In this document: one piece after another, positions 18,883 through 29,096 of the stretch
Numbering within the stretch: the first letter of the stretch is position 1
Layout of the letters: each line of letters opens with the position of its first letter
Origin: Paramacrobiotus richtersi
Lineage: Eukaryota > Tardigrada > Eutardigrada > Parachela > Macrobiotidae
Assembly: GCA_034698045.1 (NCBI GenBank)
Contig: JAQGAU010000331.1
Location: 1 to 30,955 of the forward strand
Direction: 5' to 3'
DNA length: 30,955 nucleotides
Notes under the pieces: model-generated
Seen by the model: the letters and a program-made list of their open reading frames with translations, nothing else
Databases searched by the model: none
Told to the model about the DNA's origin: nothing
Translations under genes and position numbers: made by a program

Positions 18883-19393
18883 CACCATACGTGAACTTTT
18901 AAGAAACCCGGAGTGTGGGAGAATAAACTGGGAAAACCAGAAAATACATGCTTCAGAACAGACTGAACAGTGGGATAGTCCATTCATGCGCCACAGCTGT
19001 ACGTTTAAAATAACCAAAATACGAATAAACCACCAACTCGCAATATGCGGAATAAAAGCAAGTGGATAGAGCAGTCATATCAACTCTTACACCGGCGAGT
19101 AATTGAACAGGTAGGTAGGATTGTTTGCCACCGTGTTGAGCTCGACTGGGCATATATAGGCTACACCAACAATTAGAGTAACTTATATAATTATTGCAAA
19201 TCACTTCTACAAAAAATTGAAAGTGCAACAAGTATGCCGGGCTTGATGAGGAGAGTACTTCGGTGGTTCGGTTGACCTTTTGCGGTGATTAGGCTATAAC
19301 GTTGCTTGAGTCCCATTAACAGCGTCATCCGGGTCGTTCAGGTAGGTATATAGCGTAGGGGGTCAGTTAATGACTGGAATATTATGGCATAGG
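18883..19393. other. Spacer between GPCR pseudogene and younger array
   Basis: No supported gene is seen. A minus-strand ORF (18953-19231, 92 codons) has no recognisable feature. From about 19340 the A-family lead begins (GTAGGGGGTCAGTTAATGAC). Confidence 0.35.
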
Positions 19394-19510
19394 CGTAGAG
19401 CAGTGGCTTTATCATGCAGTGTATTCCGCGCTCTCGCTGCATACTGCAACCGCCCGAACACTCTCCGATATATTCAAAAATGGGATAAGCATTAAAATCG
19501 CGTCCTTTTT
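19394..19510 (+). ncRNA. Candidate small RNA unit, family A
   Basis: The lead is GGAATATTATGGCATAGG and the core CGTAG-AGCAG-TGGC. The inner box is TTCAAAAATGGGATAAGC, and TTTTT lies at 19506-19510. Confidence 0.42.
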
Positions 19511-19625
19511 CTAGTTTGCACATTTTTCAGCGGACAGAACGCGCGGTTAGAGTAGCAAAAAGGTATCATGATTGCAAACCAAGGGAATGCATTAATCCAC
19601 AATTATTTTAAACCTTTCGTCGTAC

Positions 19626-19690
19626 AGACGATTGGAAAGACATTTCGAACGAAGAATGATGCTGATAATTCAAGCACGTTTACCGGCCTG
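19626..19690 (+). pseudogene. ERRMML exon fragment
   Basis: The frame reads RRLERHFERRMMLIIQARLP. Related pieces are at 9280-9330 and 29394-29435. It stops shortly after, so it is a fragment of the same decayed gene family. Confidence 0.3.
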
Positions 19691-19873
19691 CTGTTGATGC
19701 AGTAAAGAAAGGAATTGGTTGAACATCACACCGGCCGGTAATCAGAATTGTACTGCTGGGTAGTGATATGCAGCGAAACCGAAACAACATCATAGAAAGT
19801 AAAATGTTGATCATGGTGGTTTGGTACACCTACAGTAAAGCTACGTCGTGACAGGACAAAAAATAAACGGAAT

Positions 19874-19981
19874 CGTGGAGTGGTGGCACTGCAAACGCTA
19901 CACAAATCAATAACACAGGAGTGTATGAATAATGGCACAGAAGTGATAAACCTTAAATGTTGTTTTCTGGTTTACCTTTTT
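19874..19981 (+). ncRNA. Candidate small RNA unit, family C
   Basis: GTGACAGGACAAAAAATAAA leads into core CGTGG-AGTGG-TGGC (one mismatch). The inner box GAATAATGGCACAGAAGTGA is at about 19928, and TTTTT lies at 19977-19981. The duplicate is at 24357. Confidence 0.42.
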
Positions 19982-20190
19982 ATAGTACTGTATGTACGAC
20001 TTACTAACCTGCAAAAAACTTGCTGTAGTTTGTGTCACTGTTATGTCGGTTGTCTAAATTAGTAAACACAAAATTTTACACAAATTTGTAGTGTAATAAT
20101 GAATAATAAAACATTGTGATAAAGTATAATGATAAAATCGTTGTTAAAAATAAAACAATATATTTATAACTCCGCAAAATCGACACTTAC

Positions 20191-20640
20191 CGACCTTTCG
20201 GTAACACGAAATATACTGGTTATATTATTCACATCTTTCATGTTTGTTTATATTCCTTCTTGCTGTGGAATAGATGGGTGGTAAACGGACAATAAATAAC
20301 ATTACTTATTTCAGTAACTAAAGAAACCAGATGGCATAACGTAATACTAATGCAAAAGCTGAAAGGCGGCGGGAGTACGTTTCATGAAGACCTAGATGTG
20401 TTTTCTTACGTGTACAAATACATATAATGTACGTCCTCTTACATTAACAAATTCTCTTACAGTAATGCAGCGTCGGCAGACTGTATTACTGTAATGTAGT
20501 GTCTAGGCAAACTTTTGTAACGCATCTTCAATGAATTCGCTTTACAAGCTTGTGTGTTTCATACCGGCGAAGTGTCAGTTCCGTGTTTGGAAGTGAGCTG
20601 GTTGGTATTTGTTGCCATGACTGAAATGTTACGGCGTGAA
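20191..20640. other. Mostly unique spacer, ending in an A lead
   Basis: It is AT-rich with near-repeated TACATTAAC / TACAGTAATGCAG and TATTACTGTAATG stretches around 20440-20495. No gene is seen. Confidence 0.35.
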
Positions 20641-20792
20641 CGTAGAGTAGTGGCGTCAGTCGACTGTCGAAATATGTCCATACTGCAACGTCTGCAACCG
20701 CCCGTACCATTTGTATGATAGACAAAAGGTGGAATAGCATGTAAACAGTACTTCTAGTACTAAACATCGGTATTTCCTGGTAAAACATTTTT
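20641..20792 (+). ncRNA. Candidate small RNA unit, family A (distant T-run)
   Basis: GTTACGGCGTGAA leads into core CGTAG-AGTAG-TGGC. The first run of five T is at 20788-20792, 147 bases away and outside the usual range, so the end is uncertain. Confidence 0.32.
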
Positions 20793-21022
20793 CGAGAGAG
20801 AACACATCAGATTGACAAGTTGACTGCTACAGGTAAAAGGAATTGGTCACAGATTCAAAGCATGCCTTTTCATTAATCGTAAATGGGGGTTTTGGTGAAT
20901 TTGAGTATGTAACGGTCAATAATTAAGGATTTGGTTGCATACACACATACAGGAAATAGTCAAGGAAAGTTGTAATCCTTTTCATAGAGGTTTATAGTGG
21001 CAGGACTGATACTGTATGAAAT

Positions 21023-21036
21023 CGTAGAGTGGTGGC
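21023..21036 (+). repeat. Family C core without T-run
   Basis: The lead GTGGCAGGACTGATACTGTA is the C lead and the core CGTAG-AGTGG-TGGC is exact. Only TTTT follows, at 21084-21087, too near. It is probably truncated where the next module begins. Confidence 0.4.
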
Positions 21037-21176
21037 TTAACTATAACGGTCCGCTGTCTTATAAGATTGAGTACAAGTACACATTTTCGGTATCGGCATA
21101 AAAGTGTGGAATAATAAAACTCGGATGTTTTGTTTGATTTACTAGTGTGTCTCACAAAAACGCTAGTTCCGCCCGC

Positions 21177-21200
21177 CCGCCGCCCCGCGGGGGGCGGCGG
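21177..21200. repeat. GC-only inverted repeat
   Basis: Two 10-base arms (CCGCCGCCCC / GGGGCGGCGG) flank GCGG. The stretch is entirely G and C in an AT-rich setting, and it sits within a few bases of the left edge of the segmental duplication (homology with 26.5 kb starts at TACATTAGTAACT, 21204). Confidence 0.9.
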
Positions 21201-21218
21201 TAATACATTAGTAACTAT

Positions 21219-21331
21219 AAAAAAACAAAGTCTACATAAAGTCATAGCTTCCAAATTACTGTGTAAGTTGTGCGAATGTAAACGCTGCTTTCAGTGGTTG
21301 CGCGCAGTTCTTTTTGTGCCATTGCGCTACG
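21219..21331 (-). ncRNA. Candidate small RNA unit, family M, minus strand
   Basis: On minus the core CGTAG-CGCAA-TGGC (21331-21318) is followed by seven T at 21225-21219, 106 bases from the core start. The duplicate is at 26553-26664 with the same spacing. Confidence 0.42.
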
Positions 21332-22356
21332 ATTTGCTTAGAATCGCTCCATCATGTCGAGAATGATCGTGAACTTACGGTTTTGACGGTTTGCGGGCGG
21401 TTTAAGTCGAGCAGCAGTGCTCTCACTGGGCTTTTCTTTACATTCGTTTTTAAGCACATTTTAGTCGCGAGCGAGACCACGTACTGTACGAACTAGCCCT
21501 GTTCTTTGAATAACTGATCCTACAATACTTTTTTATATTGTTATTCTAGTTTTCAAGGCGCCGTTTACAACAGTAGGGTCTAAGCTATAGAAACAAAATT
21601 TGGAAATGTTGTGTTCTGCATCGCATTGTTCATAAATTCGCAGGGAACTGGCTCGTAACTTTCTAATTTGTGGAATGGATTTGGCGGGCCTTGATCAAGT
21701 GGCCATGGCTTCGACAACAATACGGACAACAATACAGCAGGAACGGTCGATGGTACCGCCAGGGAATGTGCACCGATCCTGTCTGCTGTAGGATGTAAAG
21801 GTTCTACTTAGAAAATGCAGTGCAACCGGGCTTCTGCCGAATAAAAAAGTAATATACGTAAAGGTCAACTCTAGGCGCAAGAGTTGTTGTCTGACATAGG
21901 CTGCTTACTGTTTCTGGATGGTTTCATTGCTTTCACATCGTGCTTCCGATGTGCATAATGAATAAAATAAATTTGTAAATTTAGTGGGGTAGTTTTCACC
22001 CGGTACTTGAGTCAGTGTACATGAGATATTGACAGTTTTTTTTCGAATTCTGTGTATTTGGCTTTTTGATTTGGTTGCAAAATGCGTTCTAGGGCATTCT
22101 GTTTTTATTGTGCCTAAACTGCTGCGTTTCAAGCGCGGTTCATATAAATAAATATTATGTACCGTTCGGCATCTTTGAGTAAAATATCTGGAAGCTGCAC
22201 GAGTAATGAAAATGTTTTGGAAAAGTCAAATGATCGGATAGCTTCGGATTTACTTTTTTCCTACTGTCAAGGTTAATTTTATGTTTGTTGTAAACAATTT
22301 ATCGCTCCGGCTTTTTCTGCAGTTAAAAGTAGCAGCATATCGTTACTGAGCGAGAT

Positions 22357-22458
22357 CGTAGTGCATGGGCTGTTGAAATACGAACGGTATGGGCATTATC
22401 AATGGGGACAACTTCAGAATTATTGTTGATGAAATGTTTTCATTAGGTATATTTTTTT
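22357..22458 (+). ncRNA. Candidate small RNA unit, family D
   Basis: GAGCGAGAT leads into core CGTAG-TGCAT-GGGC (one mismatch). TCAATGGGGACAACTTCAG follows, and seven T lie at 22452-22458. The duplicate is at 27920. Confidence 0.42.
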
Positions 22459-22459
22459 A

Positions 22460-23438
22460 AATTAGTCTGCTTGTAGTTCTGGTTATTGACTTGTAGTTTG
22501 TTGTAAAAAATGTGTACAAATAAAGTAAAATGAATAATTTGTTCATAGCGCTGTGCAGCTCGAGTAGGTAGCACATGGCCTCATTAAATGACCGCGATGA
22601 AATGTTACAATTCCATATATATCTTTGAAAAAACGGATCGATCAATGATGCATTTCCTTCAATTTTCCTGTCTAGTGTTGTTTACTGAATCATGTTTCCA
22701 CACTGATTTGGAAACGTGGTATTTTTTCATGGTCCCCGGAAAAATTCATAAGTGTGATAAAAATGTGGAAAGCTTAAAAATAATTTGAGGTCTTACTGTA
22801 CCCTGCAGTGATCATTCAGAACGGTTTGAAATTCGAGTTTTTGGAACATAATTAATTTTACGATGCATCTTTAAAATGTTGCAGATGGCTTTTCGATGGT
22901 GCTGGAATGTTGAGCCGTAAAGCATTAAATACACAGGTCAAATCTTTAAAAATTCATAGTCTTATTGTACGAAGCGCTTTATTCCTTTCATAATGACATC
23001 GCTGGCGCATAAGACACTACAGCTTCTGAAACGCTAATTTTTAAAACACCCAATTTCATCTCGTTCATTTACCCGCGCCTTAACATTCGGCAACGCGCCC
23101 AAAACTGCGGCGGCATTGCCTTTAACAATAGCAACAGAAAAACGTTGTTTTAAAAAAAATCCAGAGCGTGGGTCACCCGATTTCTCGAAAAGTTTACGAC
23201 CTAAAAATTTAAACAGCTCCTTCGTCGATTTACTAAAAACACCCAGGGTTTCGCACGCATAGTCTTATTGGTTGCTGTCGACTAAGATATGCTTCTCGAG
23301 TCCTCGGCTTTACGAAGTTTAGATAAGTTTCACCGAAAAGAAAGTTTATATTTATACAGCATATTCAGATTTCCATGTTTTCGTCAAACCTGTTTACTTT
23401 TGTTACGGGCACTCTGGGGTATTCTGTGCCTTATAACA
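22460..23438 (+). repeat. Rest of D module and P leader, copy 1
   Basis: No gene is recognised. TTTCATGGTCCCCGG at about 22727 and CAGATGGCTTTTCGATGGTG at about 22883 match 28295 and 28418. The block at 22960-23260 is unique to this copy and somewhat richer in GC. The P landmark AAGTTTATATTTATACAG is at 23340. Confidence 0.55.
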
Positions 23439-23543
23439 AGTTGTGCAGTGGCACTAACAAATCGACGTTTTTGTCGTCAACCAGTTGGTTTCATTCGGAT
23501 AATCTGCAATAATAAGTTGCATAATGTCTTCTTTATTTTTTTT
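23439..23543 (+). ncRNA. Candidate small RNA unit, family B (damaged core)
   Basis: The core is AGTTG-TGCAG-TGGC (two mismatches). Its duplicate at 28667 has the exact core, so this copy has lost it. The body CGGATAATCTGCAATAATAA is kept, and eight T lie at 23536-23543. Confidence 0.37.
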
Positions 23544-23860
23544 CTTCTGTCTCGAAATTATTGTAGTGGAAAAACCTGTACGACGTTTCAAGGGAAACAA
23601 CGGACTGACAACGATCAGCTGATAATTTGCAGAACTTTTGACGCCATAATTTCCTTACGTGCGGTTTCGGTAGTACGGCTAATCCAGTGAACAAGGTATG
23701 CCGCTGCTCATGAGTTCACGGACCATTTCAGAATACTCAAAAATGAAATTGGCAACATGTATTGAGAAGCTTCTAGTGCTACCTTCCGGCAGATTGTCGG
23801 TTTTGTTGTATGGGAGGCCAGTTGATATCTATGGGAATGACTTGGATATTACGGCATAAA

Positions 23861-23957
23861 CGTAGAGTAGTGGCTTTATCCGGATGTGCTTACTGCCAGC
23901 GCACTGTACGATATATTCAATAATGGGATACGCATTAAAACTTCTAGCGTCTTTTTT
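23861..23957 (+). ncRNA. Candidate small RNA unit, family A
   Basis: The upstream box is TGTATGGGAGGCCAGTTG and the lead ATATTACGGCATAAA. The core is CGTAG-AGTAG-TGGC, the inner box TCAATAATGGGATACGC, and six T lie at 23952-23957. Confidence 0.45.
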
Positions 23958-24356
23958 CTAGGTTACACATTTTTCAGCGGATAAAACGCGCGGTTAGAGT
24001 AACAAAAAAGGTATCACGGCTGCAAACGATCAGGGAATGCATTCCACAATTAAGAAACTTCCTTTAGTCTACTAACCGGAATTCTGGAGTGTTATAAAAA
24101 CATTTCATCATACCAAATGTAAATTACATTTTCGAGCGCAAACTGATTCAACCAAGTTATTAGTTTATGTTTCTGATGTTGTTGCAATAAAGCTAGGATT
24201 TGGTTGCACATTACACCGGTAATCAGAATCGTACTGCTGGGTAAACCGATTTGCAGCGCAATCGAAACAACATCACAGAAAGTAAAATGTTGATCATGGT
24301 GGTTTGGTACACCCACAGTAAAAATACATCGTGGCAAGACTAAAATTACACGAAAT

Positions 24357-24464
24357 CGTAGAGTGGTGACGCTGCAAACGCTTCAGACATAAAGAACCCA
24401 GGCGTGGATGAATAATGGCATAGAAGTGACAAACCGTAGAAGTTGTTTTCTAATTTATCTTTTT
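24357..24464 (+). ncRNA. Candidate small RNA unit, family C
   Basis: The core is CGTAG-AGTGG-TGAC (one mismatch). The inner box is GAATAATGGCATAGAAGTGA, and TTTTT lies at 24460-24464. It is the partner of 19874. Confidence 0.42.
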
Positions 24465-24674
24465 GATATTGTGCGTACGACTTACCTAACCTGCAAAAAA
24501 ATTGCGCTGTAGTTTATGTCACTGTTATGTGGGTTGTCTTAATTGGTAAACAAAATTTTACAAATATTTTGTAGTGTAACAATAAATAGTAAAACATTGT
24601 GATAATGTTTAATGATAAAATATTTGTTAATAGTAAAATAATATATATTTATAACTCCGCGAAATCGACACCTA

Positions 24675-25411
24675 CTGGGTTCGTTCAACCTGTTACACAC
24701 AATTTTCACATATTCGTATAAAATGCTTGACAAGTGTTTTCTGATTTTTTAGCATTTCTATCACTGGGGAGATTTTTCTGTGCCCGTTATGTTTTTGATA
24801 CCGTTGACTTGTTTCTCTGCTAGACTTTGTTGTAGGATTTTTCAACACTTTTTACATTTTTCTCCTGTTTTTAGACATCACGGGAGGCCTTATATAATTC
24901 ACCATTAGCAGTTTGCTGTCGATAATGACTCGAGCGATTCCGAGCAACGATTCGAAAGCAACGATTCGAAAGACTGATCTGGTAAAATATTAGCAAAATG
25001 TTTTTCCGTTAGTTCTATGATGGAAAAACTATGCTTAAAAAAACTAAACATTCTGCATGTAAAAAAACAATACAGTCTTACGAACGCATGCATTTAGAAT
25101 ACGTAGACTATTTGGGCATGCACTCCAACAGGCAGTTACCAACCAGGAGAACAAGTGTTACAGAAACTCCTGAAAATGTGAAGTAACCAATGTAGAGAAA
25201 GTACTGCAAAATAATACCGGTAAATACAGTACGTTTAAAGTGATGGCATGACACTGAACTGGAATGATCGGAAAATGGTCCTACGAAGATGTATGAAATG
25301 CGTTAACTGGGTTCCAGTACATACTGTAATTATGGTCAACCGAAAGGACGCTTCGACGGCAGCAAAATATACGCGAATTTATAGACTTCGATTGTTAGAG
25401 TAAGGAATTGT
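24675..25411. other. Unique spacer with a small tandem repeat
   Basis: GCAACGATTCGAAA occurs twice in tandem at about 24943-24970. T-rich sequence (TTTTTAGCATTT, TTTTACATTTTTCTCC) fills 24740-24880. No coding region is supported. The end (AAGGAATTGT) is a B lead. Confidence 0.35.
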
Positions 25412-25516
25412 CGTAGAGCAGTGGCACTAACCAATGGGTTTCCACAACAACGCTTTATCGTCATCATCGTATTACATTAATAATGCATTTAATTGTTTAA
25501 GGTTCACCTACTTTTT
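25412..25516 (+). ncRNA. Candidate small RNA unit, family B
   Basis: The core is CGTAG-AGCAG-TGGC followed by ACTAACCAATGG. The body TTACATTAATAATGCATTTA is diverged, and TTTTT lies at 25512-25516. Confidence 0.38.
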
Positions 25517-25796
25517 GCTGACTTTTAAGTCATTAAGTGATTGTTGGGATTTCGATTGTTTTTTTATGGGCAAATGTGCAGGATTTTGTACAATTAATTT
25601 GTCCGTAATTCAGTTTATTCGGGGTTATTGATAGCATTGCGAACCCTTATATACAGCTCTTTTGAAGTCATTCAGAAAATCAAACTCAAGAACAGAAAAA
25701 GGAAGTTTCACTGTTTAATGCCGCATAATTGTCGATTAGGTATTTATGACAATCTAGAATGGTATCGCTAAGACGACTGGATTATTACGGCGTAAA

Positions 25797-25911
25797 CATA
25801 GAACAATGGCGACCATTATATGGAATGTGCGTTGGGTATTGTGCGTTGATGGCGAGTAGCATGTAGCAGTGCTGACAGTGACATACGACAAGTAAAACAA
25901 GCAGGGTTTTT
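25797..25911 (+). ncRNA. Candidate small RNA unit, family A
   Basis: GGATTATTACGGCGTAAA leads into core CATAG-AACAA-TGGC (one mismatch). TTTTT lies at 25907-25911, and the body is diverged. Confidence 0.36.
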
Positions 25912-26537
25912 ACCCAGATTAATAATGTTAGATTTATTTTTCAAATAACCATCGCCAAGCAAGCGAGTCGTTCCAAAATTCGAAAACATACTTTTTCAGT
26001 CATTTTAAAATGGTGAATACTTAACTTTCATGGTAAGGTGTTATGACTTTGTTGGTGCTAAAGATTACTACGGCAGAAACATTACTGTTCCAAAATGGTA
26101 TATCGTTGCTGCTGTTATCGGTATTGGGTAAAGATGCTTTGTATTGTGTAAAGAACGTTAAATATTCCTTACATTAGCGACTTCCCTTACAGTTATACAG
26201 CTGCAAACATATATAACGCAGTCTTAAAATTAAGGATTGGTAATTTGCCTTTCGTCCGTTGTTGATGACACTGGGGTTGATGACTCTGGGGTAACTACAA
26301 TTAATGCATGGATTCGGTTGGTATACATTTGCTTTGCGGGGATCGGATTTACGAATTTCAAAGACTTTCGTTAAAGTTTGCTAGAATTTGTGGTATACGA
26401 GTTGCGGTTTCGTGCTTGGATATTATGTATACTGTCACTATTCCAACAATGTGGACCTTTCTGAATCAGACTTGTGTAGATTTGTCCAGGGGGCAGCATT
26501 TCAATGAACAATATCAAACTAATGCGTGGATGGCCAG
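25912..26537. other. Unique spacer with weak coding-like piece
   Basis: GACACTGGGGTTGATGACTC at 26268 contains a short repeat (TTGATGACWCTGGGG). A frame at 26308-26580 includes FNEQYQTNAWMAS, which recalls FEEQYKTDRVNN at 10539. Nothing else is recognised. Confidence 0.3.
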
Positions 26538-26552
26538 TACATTAGTAACTGT

Positions 26553-26664
26553 AAAAAACAAAGTCTACATAAAGTCATAGCTTCCAAATTACTGTGTAAG
26601 TTGTGCGAATGTGAACGCTGCTGTCAGTACTTGCGCGCAGTTCGTTGTGTGCCATTGCGCTACG
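26553..26664 (-). ncRNA. Candidate small RNA unit, family M, minus strand
   Basis: The core CGTAG-CGCAA-TGGC is at 26664-26651, and six T on minus are at 26558-26553. The plus-strand ORF that covers this area (26526-26891) is interrupted in the duplicate copy at 21.3 kb. Confidence 0.42.
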
Positions 26665-27343
26665 ATTTGCTCAGAATCGCTCCATCGTGTCGTGAAACTT
26701 CGCGAGCTTGTTGTTCAAACGCTTTATGGACGGTTCAAGTCGAGCAGCAGCGCTCTCTCCGGGCTTTTCTTTACACTCGTGTTCACGCACATCTTCGACG
26801 CGAGCGAGACCACGTACTGTACAAAAGAACAAGCCCTGTTCTTTACTTAAAACAACCGATCCTACAATACTTTTTTATATTGTTATTCTAGTTTTCAAGG
26901 CGCCGTTTGCAACAGTAGGGTCTACGCTGTAGAAACAAAATGTGGAAATGTTGTGTTATGCATCGCGTTGTTCATAAATTCGCTGGGAACTGGTAATTAA
27001 TTTTGTGGAATGGATTTGGCGGGCCTTGATCAAGACTTGGCCATGGCTTCGACAACAATATGCGGCATAGCTTATACCTTGTTGTCTTCTATGCCATGGT
27101 TGGTGGTTATTAGTGCTGTTCGGGTCTGAATTTGGAACTGATGCAGCAGAAACGGCCGATACAGTACCGCCAGTGAACGTGCATCGATCCTGTCTGCTAT
27201 AAGACGTAAAGGTCAACTCCAAGCGTAAGAATTGTTGACTTCTTGTTAGTCGTCAGTTTGTACATAGGCAATGCATATGACAGCTAGACTGTGCTCAGCG
27301 GCATGCTTAGGCATTGCTGGTAACATTCGACATTTTTTTGCAG

Positions 27344-27415
27344 TTATGGACCATGCAAGACATGTTACTTCTGCGCGGATTGACCTAGCTTGGATAACCA
27401 CCCAAGCCGGAATTG
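27344..27415 (+). CDS. Candidate 72-nt internal exon
   Basis: It is bounded by a strong acceptor (ATTTTTTTGCAG ends at 27343) and a strong donor (GTAAGG from 27416). It reads MDHARHVTSARIDLAWITT then QAGI with no stop. It lies within sequence present only in copy 2 of the segmental duplication. No partner exon is seen, so this rests on the splice sites and the open frame alone. Confidence 0.3.
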
Positions 27416-27919
27416 GTAAGGATTTTTATTGTTTTTTGATGGTTGCGTTGTTTTTCCTTTACGTTCACGTCGTGCTTCCGATGTGCATAATGAATAAACT
27501 AAACCGTACTAATATCTCGTACCAGGAATAATCTAGCTTAAACTTGTAAACTTGGTGGGGCAGTTTTCGCCCGGTACTTCTTAGTGAAACTGGACAATTT
27601 CTTTTCGAATTCTGTGTATTTGGCTTTGATTCGGTTGCAGAGTGTGTCTGGAATATTTGGTTTTTCTTGCGACTAAACTAGTACTGCTGCGTTTCAAGCG
27701 TGTTTCATACAAGAGTAAATATTATGCAAGATTGTTTCTTTCGGTATATTGGAGTGAAATTGCTCGAGTAATCGAAATTATTTGTAAAAACCAGATGATC
27801 GGATAGCTTTAGATTTACTTTTCTTCTGCCAAGGTTAGATTTTATGTTTGTTGCAAACAATTTATCGCTCCGGCTTTTGCCGCAGTTAAAAGTAACAGCA
27901 TATCGTTGTTGAGCGAGAT

Positions 27920-28021
27920 CGTAGTGCATGGGCTATTGAAATACGAACTGTATGGGCATCACCAATGGGGACAATTTCAGAATTATTGTTGATGAAATGT
28001 TTCATTAGGTAATTTTTTTTT
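27920..28021 (+). ncRNA. Candidate small RNA unit, family D
   Basis: The core is CGTAG-TGCAT-GGGC with inner box CACCAATGGGGACAATTTC. Nine T lie at 28013-28021. It is the partner of 22357, and the same core mismatch is in both. Confidence 0.42.
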
Positions 28022-28666
28022 GATTAGTCTGCTTGTAGTTCTGGTTATTGACTTGCAGTTAATTGAAAAAAATTTGTACAAATTAAGTAAAAATGAATGA
28101 TGTGTAACATGTGTTTATAGCGCTGTGCAGATCGAGTAGACAGCACATGGCCGCGATGAAATGTTGACCATTCCATATCTTTGAAAGACGCATCGATCGA
28201 TGATGCATTTCCTTTAATTTTCCTGTCTAGTGTTGTTTTTCTGAATCATGTTTCCACACTGATTTGGAAACGTTGTATTTTGGTATTTTTTTTCATGGTC
28301 CACGGAAAAATTCATAACTGTGATAAAATGTGGAAGCTGCAGTGAGCATTTAGAATGGTTAGAAATTCGATTTATTTGAACATAATTAATTTTCCGAAGT
28401 ATGTTTAAATTATTGCAGATGGCTTTTCGATGGTGTTGTAATGTTGAGCCGTAAAGCAATAAATAAACTTGTCAAATCTTTAAAAATTCATAGTCTTATT
28501 GGTTGCTGTCGACTGAGATATGCTTGAGTCCCTGGCTTTAGATAATTTTTCCCGATAAGAAAGTTTATATTTATACAGTGTATTCAGATTTCCATGTTTT
28601 CGTCAAACTTGTTTACTTTTATGACGGGTACTCTGAGGATCTTTCTGTGCCTTATAAGGAGTTGCG

Positions 28667-28770
28667 CGTAGTGCAGTGGCACTAACAAATCGACGTCTTT
28701 GTCGTCACCCAGTTGCTTTCATTCGCATAATCTATAATAACGTGTTGCATAATGTCTACTTTATTTTTTT
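28667..28770 (+). ncRNA. Candidate small RNA unit, family B
   Basis: The core is CGTAG-TGCAG-TGGC. The body CGCATAATCTATAATAACGT and then GTTGCATAATG is followed by seven T at 28764-28770. Confidence 0.44.
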
Positions 28771-29096
28771 CTATCATGCAGTTAATGTAGTGAAAAAACC
28801 TGTACGACATTTCTAGGGAACCCGGAAACAATGGACTGACAATTAACGATTAGCTGATAATTTGCAAAACTTTTAACGGCAACGCCTTAATTTCCTTACG
28901 AACGGTTTCGGTAATACGGCTAATCCAGTTAGCAAGGCCTGCTGTTGATATCACGGACCATTTTAAAACACTCAAAAATGAAATTGGCAACATGTTTTGA
29001 GAAACTTATAGTGCTAAATTTCGTCGGAATGTCGGTTTTGTTGTATGGGAGGTCAGTTGACGGCTTATGGGGATGACTGGAATATTACGGCATAAA

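Larger units (their letters stand above)
19350..20190 (+). repeat. A-C module, duplicate 1
   Basis: This stretch aligns with 23815-24674 along almost its whole length. Shared landmarks are AACGCGCGGTTAGAGTA, ATCATGGTGGTTTGGTACAC, GTGTAATAATGAATAATAAAA (compare 24574) and ATATATTTATAACTCCGC. Homology ends just after AAATCGACAC in both copies. Confidence 0.75.
21204..24100 (+). repeat. Segmental duplication, copy 1
   Basis: It matches 26538-29345 in the same order: M unit, TTTTCAAGGCGCCGTTT, D module, TTTCATGGTCC region, P-B-A unit. Copy 1 has extra sequence at about 22960-23260 (TTAAAACACCCAATTTC onward) that copy 2 lacks, with TTTAAAAATTCATAGTCTTA before it and ATAGTCTTATTGGTTGCTG at its end. 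Copy 2 has extra sequence at about 27065-27140 and 27255-27430. Divergence is visible every few tens of bases. Confidence 0.85.
23815..24674 (+). repeat. A-C module, duplicate 2
   Basis: This is the partner of 19350-20190. Its first part also belongs to the larger duplication shared with 28.5-29.3 kb, so the A unit exists in three related copies here (19394, 23861, 29097). Confidence 0.75.

Noticed and set aside
21170-21204. CpG island promoter
   Set aside because: The GC-rich part is only about 30 bases long.
26526-26891. 121-codon plus-strand ORF as a gene
   Set aside because: The duplicate at 21.2-21.5 kb breaks this frame, and the stretch lies opposite the minus-strand M unit.
856-28000. 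The core as a protein motif on the minus strand (PLLYA, PLFYA, PLHYD in several short ORFs)
   Set aside because: Within the core the variable bases fall on first and second codon positions, while the third base of the variable codon stays C. The frame also breaks soon outside the core. Constraint at DNA or RNA level fits better.
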